DNA from: Symbiodinium natans
Lineage: Eukaryota; Sar; Dinophyceae; Suessiales; Symbiodiniaceae
Direction: 5' to 3'
Assembly: GCA_905221605.1 (NCBI GenBank)
Contig: CAJNDS010002595.1
Span: 285,218-349,217 of the forward strand
Length of the DNA stretch: 64,000 nt
The notes beneath the pieces are model-generated. The model was not told the origin of the DNA and did no database searches. It saw nothing but the letters and a program-made list of their open reading frames with translations. Both the position numbers and the translations under genes were made by a program. Shown here in pieces: positions 29,501 through 40,966 of the stretch; the first letter of the stretch is position 1; every line of letters starts with the position of its first letter.

Positions 29501-32500
29501 ATGTCAGCTCCCGCCATGTCGCGTGCTTTGCGCGCCTTCAGGTCCCGCGAGCTGTCTGCAACACCACTTCTTAGCAAACTTGCCGATGGCAAAATGGCAG
29601 AATGATGGGTCCTTCCTTGCACGAAGTCCTTCAAGCCACAGCGCCCCAAAGCCTTGAAGCCTTGGCACTACGCAGAAGCCTTCAAGAAGTTAGGAACTTG
29701 GCTTGGAGGTTCCCCGCTCGCCTTGCGCGGGGCGCTCGGCATGTGACGACAGCAGGCAGAACCGGGAACACCCGACAACCAGCGTGTGCCAGTGTTCAGC
29801 GTTCAGGGTCTGAGGGCCCTTGAGAGTGACACGTGGTGTTTTCATCTCCCGACTGCGAATCAGAAGGGTTCGGGTTGGGGAGGTTCCATCATCCGTGCGT
29901 GTTTTGTGTTCGCAAAGCCTTCGTGTTAGAAAATGACAAGCCGGAAGGCAGCGTTTTGGCGCCTTTTTTGGTAGGCTTTCTGTCGTCGTATGCCCTCGAA
30001 AGTGCAGGATGAGGCCTCCGGAGGAGGTTGTTGGAAGTGCGTCATCCTCTTGACGGTCGGCACTGTTAGACCCTGGCTTCCCAAGAAGTGCAGACAGTCA
30101 CGAGGATCGTCCTCGTGACTGTCGTCACTGTGTGAGCGTTGCTTGTTTAAGTTTAACAAGTGCTGACAGTCACGAGGATAGCTTATCACGAGGATGGCGC
30201 CAACCAGGTGCCCCATCCTCGTGACTGTCTCGTGACGGTCCGCACTTCTTCAAAACTAAGCCCCAAAAGTGACGACAGGCACGAGGGTGGGGTCCCCATG
30301 TGCCTCATCCTCGTGACTGGTTCGTGGCTCCTAGCAGGCTTCCCTTTACTGTGTTTCTGAGAGGGCTTCGGATGCAGGAATCTTCGCAGGTTGAAAGGGG
30401 CCCAACCTAGGTTTCTTTTCGGCAAAGGCCAGGAGATCAAATCTGAAGTTCGCTGAAGAGTTCGCTGAAGTGGCATCATCATTGAGGCATTGGACCTTAG
30501 AGCCTGGTGGGGTGACATGCTTAGGAGAGGCCTTCAAGCTTAAGCTCCTACAGTATCGCTGTTCGGCAACTTCAAGATGTTGACTTTAAGACTGGGAGAC
30601 ATTCAGCCTGGAAGGGCGCAATGCTGGCTTCCTGTCGCGCCTGGAAGAGGAGCGGGAGTTGGAAAACATGGGACTAAGCAGGGCTAGCCTTTGATAATTG
30701 ATCCCCGAATCCGAAGGCCTCTGCCCCATGTAGCAAGTCTACGAGGCCACGGGCCCTGCAGCCTAAGCCCAAGAATCCTTTCCTTCCGGAGAAGCCGTAC
30801 ACACGACGTTCCCCCTCGCTCAGAGGAGCTGGCGGCGATGCGCGCGGCTGGCACGTACAAGGCGGGGGGCTGGTGAGATGGTCAAGGGGCCGTGGTGCCC
30901 TTTTGGGGGGCCCCGTGACAGCATGCTCCTCATGCGTTTCGGCTTTGGGCCCGCCGCTTTGGGGATGCTGCCAGTGGATGTCTTGGCATCAAGACCTCAA
31001 GATCCGTCCCCAGAGGTCGAGCGGGTGATCGAAAGCCCCCAGGCAGGGGCGGTGAAGGTCTCTGGTGGGCCCACCTGGCTGAGTCTTGCGTAAGAGCTTT
31101 TACCAAAAAGAGCCAGGCTCCATCAGGCTGATCCGAATCGGAATCAGCGGCATATGTAACTTTTAGCAGACGCGCCGTATCAAGCTCTATAGATTCTAGA
31201 TGACTAGTTTTCCTTGTTGTCAAGCCCCGTTTCGCCAGGTCAGAGCCCGTCCTCAACTTTTGTGCCAACAACTACCTTGGCCTGTCGAGTCATCCGTCAT
31301 TGGTGGAGGCGGGATATCCACTTTTGTGGAGGGGCACGCAACCTTTGCTTGCTTTATCGTCTAGAGAGACATCTTCTACTGTGGAGAGGACAACTTACAA
31401 CACAACATCTTCTAATGAAGGCCGTGCGCAAACTCTACACTCTGCCTACACTCTTCTTACACCCTACCTACACACTGCCTACACACTGTGCACAACCAGC
31501 ACCTTTTGGCTGTCGACCCCTGTGAGGCTGCCCAGAGCACGCTGTCGTCGCACGGCTTCGGCTTGTCCTCGGTTCGCTTCATCTGTGGCACACAGGCGAC
31601 GGGGAATTGGAGACGGAGTTTAGGACTATGATGGACTACATCATCCCCTCAAGCATGTCAGAACAGCCCCTGAAAACAGCTCACGGCCGTTATGGCAGTT
31701 GTATCCCCAGAGGAAAAGGGGCTCTGCTGCCCAGGATCTGCACAAGCAGCTTGAGGCACCCGCTTGGTTCATCGCGTCTCTGCCAGCAGCATTTCGTTTT
31801 TGTGCGCTTCAGATCACGTGGCTTGTTTTGGAGGCTGCCATCAGCAAGTTCCACGGTACGGAGGACACAGTCCCTCTGTATGCCGAGGGACGGGACGGCT
31901 GCTTCCTGGTAGAGCGGGCACTTGTGCCATATGGCCGAGCTAAAGACATCAGCAACCGCGCTGGCCATCTCGTCTTCGTCAAAGCCAAAGCAACCGTCCG
32001 TGCTTCAGGGATGGAAGAAGCTGAGGCTCCTCAAGTTCTTCAAGTTTTTCTTTCCATCTCCAGGACACCATCCTCTTCCCCTCCTGCTTCGATGCCAACG
32101 CGGGGCTCTTCGAGGTGCGCCGCACATGATACCCCCGGATTTTTCTTTTCGACCGCGGTGGCCGCGAGGCCTGCCTAGGCCCGGAGGATGCCGTGATCTC
32201 GGATGCGCCGAATCCCTGGTGCATCTCAGAGCGAGAGAGAGGGAGAGAGAGGGAGAGAGAGGGAGAGAGCTTCCCTCGAGGGGGGCCTCTTCGCTGCTCA
32301 GAAGAAGAAGGGAGAGAGCTTGACCCCTAGCCCCACGAAAGATAGAGAGAGAGAGAGGAAAGCAAACGCGAGAGAGAGAGAGAGAGAGAGCGAGCATCTG
32401 CCCCATGAAAGGCGGAAAGAGAAGAAGAATCGGAAGAAGAAGAAGAAGAAGAAAAGACGAAGAATGATCAGAAGGGGAAGACAAAGGGAGAGGACGATGT

Positions 32501-35500
32501 GAGGAGTCTTCGGGCTCCCCTGAGTGATCATGCTCCGGAAAGGTTCTTTTTGAAAGTGCAGGGAGACCCCAGTCAAAGTTGGCGGATGAACGAACCACCA
32601 GGTTTTGTACTTGTTGTTGTTGAGCACCTCAGCACTCAATTTGTGATGGGGGACGGCTCCTGCGCCATCCGCTATTTGTTCCAGATACCTCCGTTCTGAA
32701 TGTGATAATGAAAGTATCTGGGTAATTACGGAGCTAGTCGCTGAGGAGGCATATTCTAGGTAACAGAGAAAGCCAACCCTAATGTGACGTGTGCTGAGCT
32801 GGGGACCGAAGGACTACAGCTACAGAGTATTTCTTCTTGGAGGCTGTGGCTCAACGGGTACCGCGTATCACGAAGGCTTCGTTCTGAGGCCACGGACCAG
32901 AGGGATAAACTGACTCCGGCCGGCCAAGCGGCTTCCCTGAGCGAGAGAGACCAATTTGGCCAGGAAGGGCCTTTGCACCATCAAGAAGAAGGTTCAGGTA
33001 TTTGGGTTGCCCACCAGTAAGCATGCGTTGCATGAGGTTGAACCACGCCTCCATTATCGATGGTATCCGGCTTTGCAAGGCGCAGCGGCACCGGTGTCCC
33101 TCCCAGCACTTAGAGTCCTAGTAGATTGCAGATTCGTCTCCTTCACCGATGCTCTTTTGTTCTTAGCTCAAGGTACAATCACATGGACATGGCGCACCTT
33201 GAGGCATTGGTTCTCGTTGCGGCTTTCCGGAAGAGGGGTGGTCCCTTGTGAGCGGACGAATCCCAGACAAGTAGCAGCTAAGTCCATCCTAGTTCTTACC
33301 GAGCTCAGAACTGCCAGGAGATCCTCAAGGAGTGCGTCGCGAAAGGCACGCGCCAGCGGATGATCGTGACGGACGGGGCGTCGTCCTCACGAGTCTCCGC
33401 GTGGTTCCTCGCGTGCTTGGATGCTGGTGTTACCGGGAAGTTGGAGAAGCCCACAAAAACCACAAAAGCCCTCTGAACAAAAAAGCAAAACTCAACCGCA
33501 GAGTCGAAGCAAAGGTCTTCTCAATGGATGGAGACATCGCGCCGCTTCGTGAGGGCCCGAGGACGCCCTCTTGTCCGTCAACATCGTAGAATAATATTAT
33601 GTAGTGCAAGATGCCTACAGGAGCCAGTTTGAGAGGGCAGCTCTCTGTGCGACCCAATCGGAGATGAGGCGAGATCTGCGACCTCGCGGACAAGTACGAG
33701 GCCCAGGTCTTCGTAGACGAATGCCACGCCACGGGATTCCTCGGCCGGGGGCCTTACAAGACTGTGTTGTCCCTTGCTGCTCCCGTCCATTGAAACTCCG
33801 AGTTGCCATTTATTCAAGCCGGGCAATGATATCGTGCGGGTCAAAGTCGCCACGTCGGACATTGATCGAAGCCTAAACGACCTGCCTTCTGCCCAAAACA
33901 TCGGCCTGTAGACCCCTCGAACTGGCGGATCGAAGATGTGAAGATGTTCGTCCCGAATAGTTCATGGAGGTCAGACCCGGAAGAGACGGAGAGACAGCAG
34001 AAGAGAGATCGGTGGAACATCGGCATACTGCCATGGCATTCTGGGAAGCGCGGGTCGACCGCCGAGAGCCTCGCTCCTCCGGCGAGCTGCTGGCTGACGG
34101 CCACTTGTGGGATCTTTTGGGGTTAGTTGTGGGATCTTGTGTGATCTTTTGGGCAGGGGGGCTCATGAATTTGGTGGGGTATTCTTCTTTATGCACTGAG
34201 CAGCTTGGCAGTTTGTTCTAGCAAGCCTCCGAGGCATTGCAGGATTTCTGGTTGGTGCCGGCATTGGGTCCCTGAGTGGCCTGATCTCCCTTGGCGGAAT
34301 GCGCCCCGAGCACAGGACGATGCACGAAAACTGCGCGAACATTGCGAAAATCCCCCGCTGTCTGGCTCTTGGCGTTCTCTTGCTTGGTAGGACCCTGATG
34401 CGAGTGCTGCAGACGACGCGATCGTCCTCGTTGGTGGTGGGAACGGGCCTAGCCGTGCTGCAGATGACGCTGCTTGAGCAATTTGCAGGGACAAGCTGTG
34501 TGGAAAGCGCAAGTATGTGCAGAGGTTCCGAGGTTCTGCTTGCAGGAAGCGTTTGCTGCAATGTCGAGGTTCCTCGACCCCGGCATCTACTTCGGTTGGT
34601 GGCACCGGCTGCTGCGAGACTCGCTTTCAGGCTTGCCTCTGTTGATTGCTGTTGAAGTTGATGTATCTTGACAGTGCCGTGGAGCTGTGAAGGCCGAAGA
34701 CCAGCAGAAGCCGGAAGGGACTGAGAGCACAAAAACCCAAACAGGGATTTGTTTCGCAGCGCCCGTTCTGTGCCATTTTCCCACCCACGAACGGGAATTC
34801 GGCTGCTGCAGCTGCCCCCGAGCAGCGACTCTGCAAGCGGCCACGGACCGCAGCATGGTAACCACATTCAAGGCCTTAGATCCTTAAATCCACGGATGTC
34901 CCAAGAAGCTCATGATGCCTGGACACCGACTAGACGCGCCTGAGCCGTAGCCCTCGGGCTCCGCAGAGACTAGGCTGACAGCGGCAAGCAGCATCAGAAA
35001 GATGCGAGAGTTTTTGATGCTTGTGCCTGCTGGCGCTTCTGCCGGTGTAGCTAGAGCCCGCTACAGTCTTATACTCATTATGTATGATTTGATTCACAGA
35101 GTGGGCTTCGTGCTGAGGTCGCACGGGCCGTGGAACTCCGGAACTGTGCGGGGTAGCAGGACTGGCCCATGAGATTTCGTGAGTGCTCTTTTAAGTGACG
35201 TTGCTGGCCTATGGTGGCCCTGCGCTGCGCGGTTGCTGTGCTGTCAGACCGCGTGGACATCGTCAACAGCACCCTCGGCAAAGCCTTGGGCGGTGCAACT
35301 GGCGGATACACCACGGGACCCAAGGCTCGGAAGTTTCCCGCCGCCCGTAGCTGCGCCTGTTGACTTGACTTTGCCCAGGCCTTGATTGACCTCCTGCGCA
35401 ACAGAGCCAGGCCAGGAGCTTCCCAAGTTTCCGCCCCTCCGCAATGTGGCAATGGGGCTCCGACAGGCCTTACCTCTTCTCCAACACGCTGGCCCCCTCA

Positions 35501-37536
35501 GCCGTGATCTTAGGGGCGTGACCAGGGCCATGGGATCATGGGATCATGAGACAACAACGCCAAAAGCCAACCCCCCAACAACCAGATAAAGCCTGCAAAG
35601 AGTCGAGGTGGCCGGGGCATCACTTCAGGCCATGGGTGGTTGGGTGGTTGGGTGTCTGGGACTCTGGGCAGCTTTGGGCAGACGGGTTTCAGGTTGATTC
35701 GAGCTTATTTCGGGCTGAGACCTTTATTCGAACCCCTCAACAAACCTCAAAACCCGAATCAGGCTCTCTCTCTCCTTTGCCCTCTGAGCGGAGGTCTTCA
35801 AGATGCTGTCTGACGAGGCCAGCAGCAAGGACCTCCGGGGCCGACTAGAGGCATCGCGGCTTTCCCAGTACTGCTTTGTTTGTTTGTTCAAGTAGCCCTT
35901 CTCTCCACTTTTCGACTGCGAAACCACGGATTTATACATGTATGTAGATATATAGATCTAAACGTGGACTAACCTCTCCCTGCTCTCCTCTCCCAGGCCA
36001 ACGTCCAGCAGTTCCGCTCTTCGATGCAAGCTGCGGGATTCAAGCTGAGCGGCCATGAGCATCACCCCCAGTTGCGTTTCGTATGCCGTTGCGTGTGCTG
36101 TGAACCCTGCCACGTTCGCTGGCTTTACCTATCTTCAGCTTTTCGCCGCCTAGCTAGACGTAGTAGAAGTGGCGGTTTCAGTGCAGAGGGCCTGGAGCTT
36201 GTGCGTCCTACACGACCTGCAAGTTTACAGGGCACATGCCTTGCATGTTTCTCAGCATGACGACATATACCTTTGGCGGCATGTATTCTGAGGGGATTGA
36301 CTGACATGTATCCTCCAGGGCCGCAGTCGGCCAAGAACCTGAAAGTGAGGAGCTCTGAGCTCCCGCAAGCGCCACTCCCACACGGGCAACGTGGGGCAAT
36401 CACCAGCAATCCAACCAGCATCAGCTCCTGCCTGGCCCGTGGGCCTATGTCCAAAAGGCTCAGTGTCAGCATGGCCCTGTGGATTGTCCGCTGCACGCCA
36501 CGTCGAGCGACAAGCTCGAGCCAACCCTCAAACGATCCAGCCCTAAGCGCACGCGTTGCCCTGACATTGGTGCCCGCGGCATGTGTGTCAATGAGTTCAG
36601 GTTTTGTGTAGGGCTCAGTGCTCAGTGCAGTGTACTGCGCTCAGGAGTTGCCCGATCGTTCCCGTCATGCTCGGGGACGCCCGGCTAGCATCGGAGATGG
36701 CAGACGAGATGCTGAAGCGAGGTATCTACGCCGCTCGTCTGCTCGAAATCAGGGTTTGCGGGTTGGGATGTTGAGAGTTTGAAGGATGTTTGGGGCTGAG
36801 GGTCGATTGGGTCCATCGGTTCTACATGCTTCTACAGTTGCAAAATTTGGGACATCGGTGAGAGCTTGGAGTTGCTGAGGTCATCGGCTTCAGCTACCCC
36901 GTGGTGCCAAAAGGGGCCGCGCGCATCCGAGTGCAGATGAGCGCCTCCCACACGTCGTGGCCCCAGCGTGGCGATTGCTGGAGGTTTAGGCCCACAAATA
37001 TGGACCCCGAAGATGTAACTGCTCTAACACCAAGAACCTGAAAATCCTTGGCAGGGTTCTTTTCGGCTCGAAGCCCTTGGGTCTCGTCCCTTCCAGTCCT
37101 AAGCCTTCTGAAAAACCTTTAATGCACTACTGGTATGGTCCGAAGCTCTCAGGTTCAAGGGGCCCCCGGACCTTCCCCTGTTTTTTGGGCCTCCCTCTGA
37201 GCCTCCGGATTCCGACACTTGCTTGGGGCGGTTGCAAGAGGAATCTTCGGAGCCACGTTCCAGAAAGTGCCGGGAATTCGGGGCTCTGACTCGAAGTTAG
37301 GCCTAAAGGCTGAAGGCGAAAAGGCCTTCTGCCCTTTGTTGCTGTTAACTTCGCGTTGTTGCGGGTAACCCAAAAGACAGCAGAAAAAAAATCCGGGAAC
37401 TGCCGCACAATGGTCCAATAGTCGCAGTAGTAAGCTGCCCATCATGCAACCATGTCAAGCACCGCACAGGCCGGAGCAGGTGCAGCGCTGCATCGACGCC
37501 TTCGTCGAAGTGGGCCGGGCGAAGGGCGTGCTGTGA
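29501..37536 (+). CDS. GCAT: 2-amino-3-ketobutyrate CoA ligase (glycine C-acetyltransferase)
   Basis: PLP enzyme of threonine breakdown: it cleaves 2-amino-3-ketobutyrate with CoA to glycine and acetyl-CoA, usually in mitochondria. About 22 short exons give a full protein. ATG 29,501 starts [20 protein letters not shown], Arg/Ser-rich without acids, consistent with a mitochondrial presequence. Then come [13 protein letters not shown] (30,824), [27 protein letters not shown] (31,239), [20 protein letters not shown] (31,527), [13 protein letters not shown] (32,064), [16 protein letters not shown] (33,037), [12 protein letters not shown] (33,515), [13 protein letters not shown] (PLP-contacting Asp and His, about 33,700), [18 protein letters not shown] (PLP Lys, 35,248 on), [50 protein letters not shown] and [14 protein letters not shown] with TGA 37,534. 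The exon for the GRGT segment (33,750-35,247) was not found. One exon (31,735-31,755) is only 21 nt. Confidence 0.93.
30093..30327. repeat. Three hairpins built on GACAGTCACGAGGAT in GCAT intron 1
   Basis: The 15-mer GACAGTCACGAGGAT and its reverse complement ATCCTCGTGACTGTC pair in three successive foldbacks: 30,093-30,123 (almost no loop), 30,165-30,229 (loop about 35 nt, with a nested CACGAGGATGG stem) and 30,271-30,327 (diverged). They lie between the first and second GCAT exons. Confidence 0.85.
32207..33036 (+). repeat. GCAT intron with (GA)n and (GAA)n tracts
   Basis: The intron between the exons encoding EDAVISDA and LNHASIIDG. It contains GAGAGG/GAGA tracts at 32,226-32,275 and 32,340-32,395 and a GAAGAA tract at 32,420-32,465. 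These read as Arg-Glu or Lys-rich ORFs but are intronic simple sequence. The rest of the intron shows no gene. Confidence 0.8.
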
Positions 37537-38485
37537 ACGCCTTGAGAAAGCCATCTGGGCATCTGCGTTTTACTTCAGTTCTGGTTTAAGGCTCAGGTGT
37601 TGTGGGGTTGCTTTAGGGGGTGCGGATGTTCGAGGGCCAGTAAGTACATATCTACAGGGGTTACACCAGGTCGGAGAGGCTTTACAGCAGAAGTCTTGCA
37701 AAGCCCAGTTGCCAGGACCTTGTTTCAAAGTGTCTTTTGAGTCCGGGGATGAAGCTCCTTTCCAGCGGAGCCATCTCGCCCTCCTCTCAGTCGTCCCTGG
37801 ACGTCAACTCCTACCATTTGAATGGTTGGAAGTTGGGACGTCATCTTCTGCCTTGTCTTCTTGTGTGCTTTGTGGGTTCAAGGTCAGAGTGTAGGAGAAG
37901 CTGAGACGACTGCATTGGAGAGCGCCATTCGAAAGTTTTGCGCCAGGCTTGCCATGCACTCGTTTGGGGTGCGGGTGTTCTGTACAGATTCTGGTATGCA
38001 TCGGAGCTCATCGTCAGCCCCGGAGTGCGGAGGCAAAACATCTGTCGCTTCCGGTTTGCCGGTCGATTGTTTTTTTTTTGTTTTCCTCTCTCTCTCTCTC
38101 ACTCACTCACTCTCTCACACTGAAAAGCGAGGAACTAGCAATCTACTGTGCATGAGGTCGCAGCTGTTTGGGCTTGTGAGCTGAGACTTGGAAACCATGG
38201 GAGGCCCAAAGAGGCCTCGACTGAAGTTGCTCCCATGGCAGCGATGCCTGGCCGTGGCAGTTTGAGCCCCGCCTGCTTCTAGCACTTCTGGGTTCTCTTC
38301 ACTTCTCTTCGAATTGTTTTCTGGTTCTCGTTTATCGGTGCTGTGCTCGTGTGCTCGTTCCTTGAAAAAAAAGTTGCGAAGAAACTGCGGTAAGGTGGGA
38401 CGTGCGCAGCCGCGATTGCGCGTGGCGCCGTGTTTAGCTCGACCTTCCTCGAGGTACCCGAAATCTCCACAACTGAGGGCCTTGT
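37537..38485. other. Intergenic region, possible leader exons
   Basis: No family motif is seen. A CT/CACT microsatellite lies at 38,085-38,120. A short frame from an ATG at about 38,198 (GGPKRPRLKLLPWQRCLAVAV) is basic then hydrophobic. It could be the first exon of the plastid-type gene that follows, but there is nothing to confirm it. Confidence 0.4.
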
Positions 38486-39909
38486 TTGTTTTTGTCGTTT
38501 GAGTGTCCCCTTACGCATCGCTTGCTGCAGCTGCCTCGCCGGGCGCTCTGGCTCCTGCCGCTTGTGCCCCTCGCGGCACCGGCACCGGCCTTGGCCGAGC
38601 TCGAGGGCGCGCGGGAGCGCGTGGCTGCCGTGGCGCAGAAGGCAGCGGCCGGGAGGGGGGGGGGGGTAAAGAGATAAAGAAGAGGACCCCTAAGTACGTT
38701 GTGCTGTCTTTTTGAGCTTCCGTGCGTGTAGTCCAGTGTGTGATAGTGTGTGCGCGCAGCTGGAAGAGCTGGCGAAGACGGAGACCTTTGCAAAGGTGGC
38801 CGCAGGTGGAGGTGACAGTATCAGGCGCATTGGCCTGTAGAGTCTGTAGAGGGTATGGTAGCATCTAGACGGCATTTCCCTCACAGCAGAATCGCCAATG
38901 CAACTACTAGGCGCGAGCTGGGAACTGTCGGCACAACGTCGCCCCTTTTCGATGCGGAGAAGGTCAGCGGAATGAGTTTTTGAGACTCGAGACATGTGGC
39001 GACTGCCTGATGAGACTGACAGGCCTTCAAGGCCATGGCCGAAGAGGTGGAAGACCCAGAGGTGTATTTTGAGACCCTGGAGAAGCTCAAGGAGGCAGAC
39101 CCAGATGATCCGAAAGCGTTCCTTGCTACTACGTGGCCACTTGAGCCGTCTTTGCGCTTTCGGCAAGGCAGTCACCAACGCAGATGCGGATGCCTACTCC
39201 AGCATCTTCTCCATGAACAGTGCTGCCGCCACTCCGCCTCAGGCCCCTTCAAACTGCTAAACCTTCGCTCGGTGTCTCGAGAACGATGGTCCACTGCGAC
39301 ACACGCAGTTGTGGGGAGGGTTTGGAAGCTTGAGTCGATCAGAGTGCTGAAGTGCTGGCATGCCGCATCAGCCAGGTTTACAAGGACCGGGCCTTCAAGG
39401 ACCGCAGCCATCCGCAAATCGATGCTTGCGAATATCGGTTCACCTTCAACGTTGAGCCTCAAATGAATCTCCCAATCATGGCTTCTGCGTGCTACACCGG
39501 GCTCCCTAGATCTGGCACCTGTTGGAAATTAGTCGCTCACAACATCCTAGTAGGGAGCATGCTGCGGCAATTGGCTGGACTAAGGCTTAGGGCTTTCGCT
39601 GACGCCGGAAGCTCTGTTTCATGAGTGTTCTAAGTTGGGGTACCTATAATGATACAGTCCCTTATACTAAGGGCAACCTAAATGGGCCCATTACGTAGAG
39701 CGGGGTTTTCTCGATTGCATGGGCTGAGGGTGAGGCTGAAGGCGCACATGGTCTAGAAACTGTTATTCTGCGATCATGTATTGTCTGCAAAGTAGTCCTG
39801 TAGAATCTTGCGCTCGGAAGCTTCAAGAAGCCGCCAAGCAACCTGCCAGGAGGTGCAAGATGCGCGTGCCATGGCCCGGGAGCTGATGGCAATGCTGAAG
39901 ATGAAGTAG
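38486..39909 (+). CDS. Small protein with thylakoid-lumen-like targeting segment, function unknown
   Basis: Not recognised. The first segment reads LPRRALWLLPLVPLAAPAPA then LAELEGARERVAAVAQKAA: twin Arg, a hydrophobic core and Ala-x-Ala, like a lumenal transfer domain followed by a mature helix. Further exons: about 38,758-38,805 (LEELAKTETFAKVAA), 39,031 on (AMAEEVEDPEVYFETLEKLK), about 39,173 on (AVTNADADAYSSIFSMNSA) and the last at 39,851-39,909 (EVQDARAMARELMAMLKMK then TAG). Acceptors are AG|G. All parts are small, acidic or amphipathic helices. The alternative that 39,173-39,260 ends the protein (stop after APSNC) is also possible. The start at 38,486 is a guess. Compartment and function are inferences. 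Confidence 0.45.
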
Positions 39910-40439
39910 CTGAAGCCCTTTGCCAAAGCCCCAGAGGGCACTGAACGGTGTCGTAGATGCAGAGGGCGCTTTGGTCCTGTTCGCTCCAAAGCTGGGCCTG
40001 GCAGAACCTCGAATCAGATCCTCCTTGAACTCGGATGCCGATATTTGGTGTACCTGTTTTTTGATAGCAGTCCGAGCATGTGGAGATGGGCTTAGCAACC
40101 GAGCGCCTTGCCGGCCCGAAGACCGACAGGGCCTGAACCCTGCGTGCGCTTTATGTTGTGCCCTCAGAAAATGGACTTGCCAATTCTTTCGTCGTGCTCC
40201 ACTCCTTGTTGTCACGTGAGACAGATGGCGCTGATCGAGTTGGAAGAAGCAAGGCAAGGTGTGCATCAACGTGCGCACGTGGACAGGCACGCGCGCGCGC
40301 GCGCCCACACACACACACACACAGACAATACGCACCTCTCCACGCCTGCGCTGAACTTGAGTACGTGGGTTGAACAGCGTGTCTCTTCGCTGCCATATCG
40401 GTTGTACAAGCTTATCACACTCGACTTTTAAAGCTTTCA
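39910..40439. other. Intergenic region with (GC)n(AC)n microsatellite
   Basis: No gene recognised. An alternating purine-pyrimidine tract, CGCGCGCGCGCG followed by CACACACACACA, lies at about 40,289-40,322. The tandem array begins shortly after. A similar GCGCGCGCAC tract stands at 58,796-58,806 at the equivalent place in a later array unit. Confidence 0.6.
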
Positions 40440-40966
40440 ATTGCCTTCTTGAGGTAGATGTTTTGCAGCGTGATCCGGCATCTGAGTAGTGCGGGAGCTT
40501 GATGGCAAAGAGGCGTCAACGGCAGTATCAGCGGTCTTTGATAAAGCTGCTTCAGCAATTAGGCCTCTTGATCCCGAGCCATCCTCCGCCCGATGGAGTG
40601 TTTCCGCTGGCTGTGGGCCAAACCCGAGGCTCACGGGGTTCTGAGATAGACTTAGAAGTGCTCCAAGTTCCATCGAGGGTTATTTTGAAAGCATGAAAGT
40701 TTGAAAGGTTGGGTTCTTCCAGCAGCATTCTGGAAGCCCTTAAGTGCACACGTTCCGGTGCGTGTTCTTTCCCGTCAAGACAGGTTTGCTGCCCGTTTGG
40801 CGCAGCCTTTTCAAGGATCCTGGCTGAGGCATGGAGCTGCTGTGAATTAATAATGCGCGGGCGCAGGCGATGCAAGCCTGCAACAACAGAGAGCTTGCGT
40901 CGGGTGTCCGTCGCCCTCCGGACATGCCGTAATGCCTGGCAGGTCAAGGCAGCAGAAGATGCCCCA
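40440..40966 (+). CDS. Partial copy of array gene A, fused to PPPDE copy 1
   Basis: The sequence is clearly homologous to 44,575-45,165, including the conserved frames ending SHPPPDGVFPLAVGQ and ARLAQPFQGSWLRHGA. Its last shared segment, GTCAAGGCAGCAGAA (VKAAE), leads in the same frame directly into DAPMRETPVFLNVYDVA of the PPPDE gene, where the other units instead continue to the gene A stop codon. A reading frame without stop runs from 40,709 through the junction. It therefore looks like an in-frame A-PPPDE fusion, or else the unbroken ancestral gene. Confidence 0.5.

Noticed and set aside
30093-30327. CRISPR-like array of GACAGTCACGAGGAT repeats
   Set aside because: The repeats are inverted relative to each other, unequal in spacing and lie in a eukaryotic intron; they form hairpins, not direct repeats with spacers.
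32203-32502. ORFs rich in Arg-Glu and Lys, resembling an RS/RE splicing domain
   Set aside because: They are simple (GA)n and (GAA)n tracts inside the GCAT intron between EDAVISDA and LNHASIIDG. The true RE-rich exons belong to PRP28 at 11,857-12,770, have varied codons and sit in phase with helicase exons.
38881-39178. Minus-strand ORF over the lumen-type gene
   Set aside because: No motif, and the + strand exons show AG|G acceptors and a helical acidic composition.
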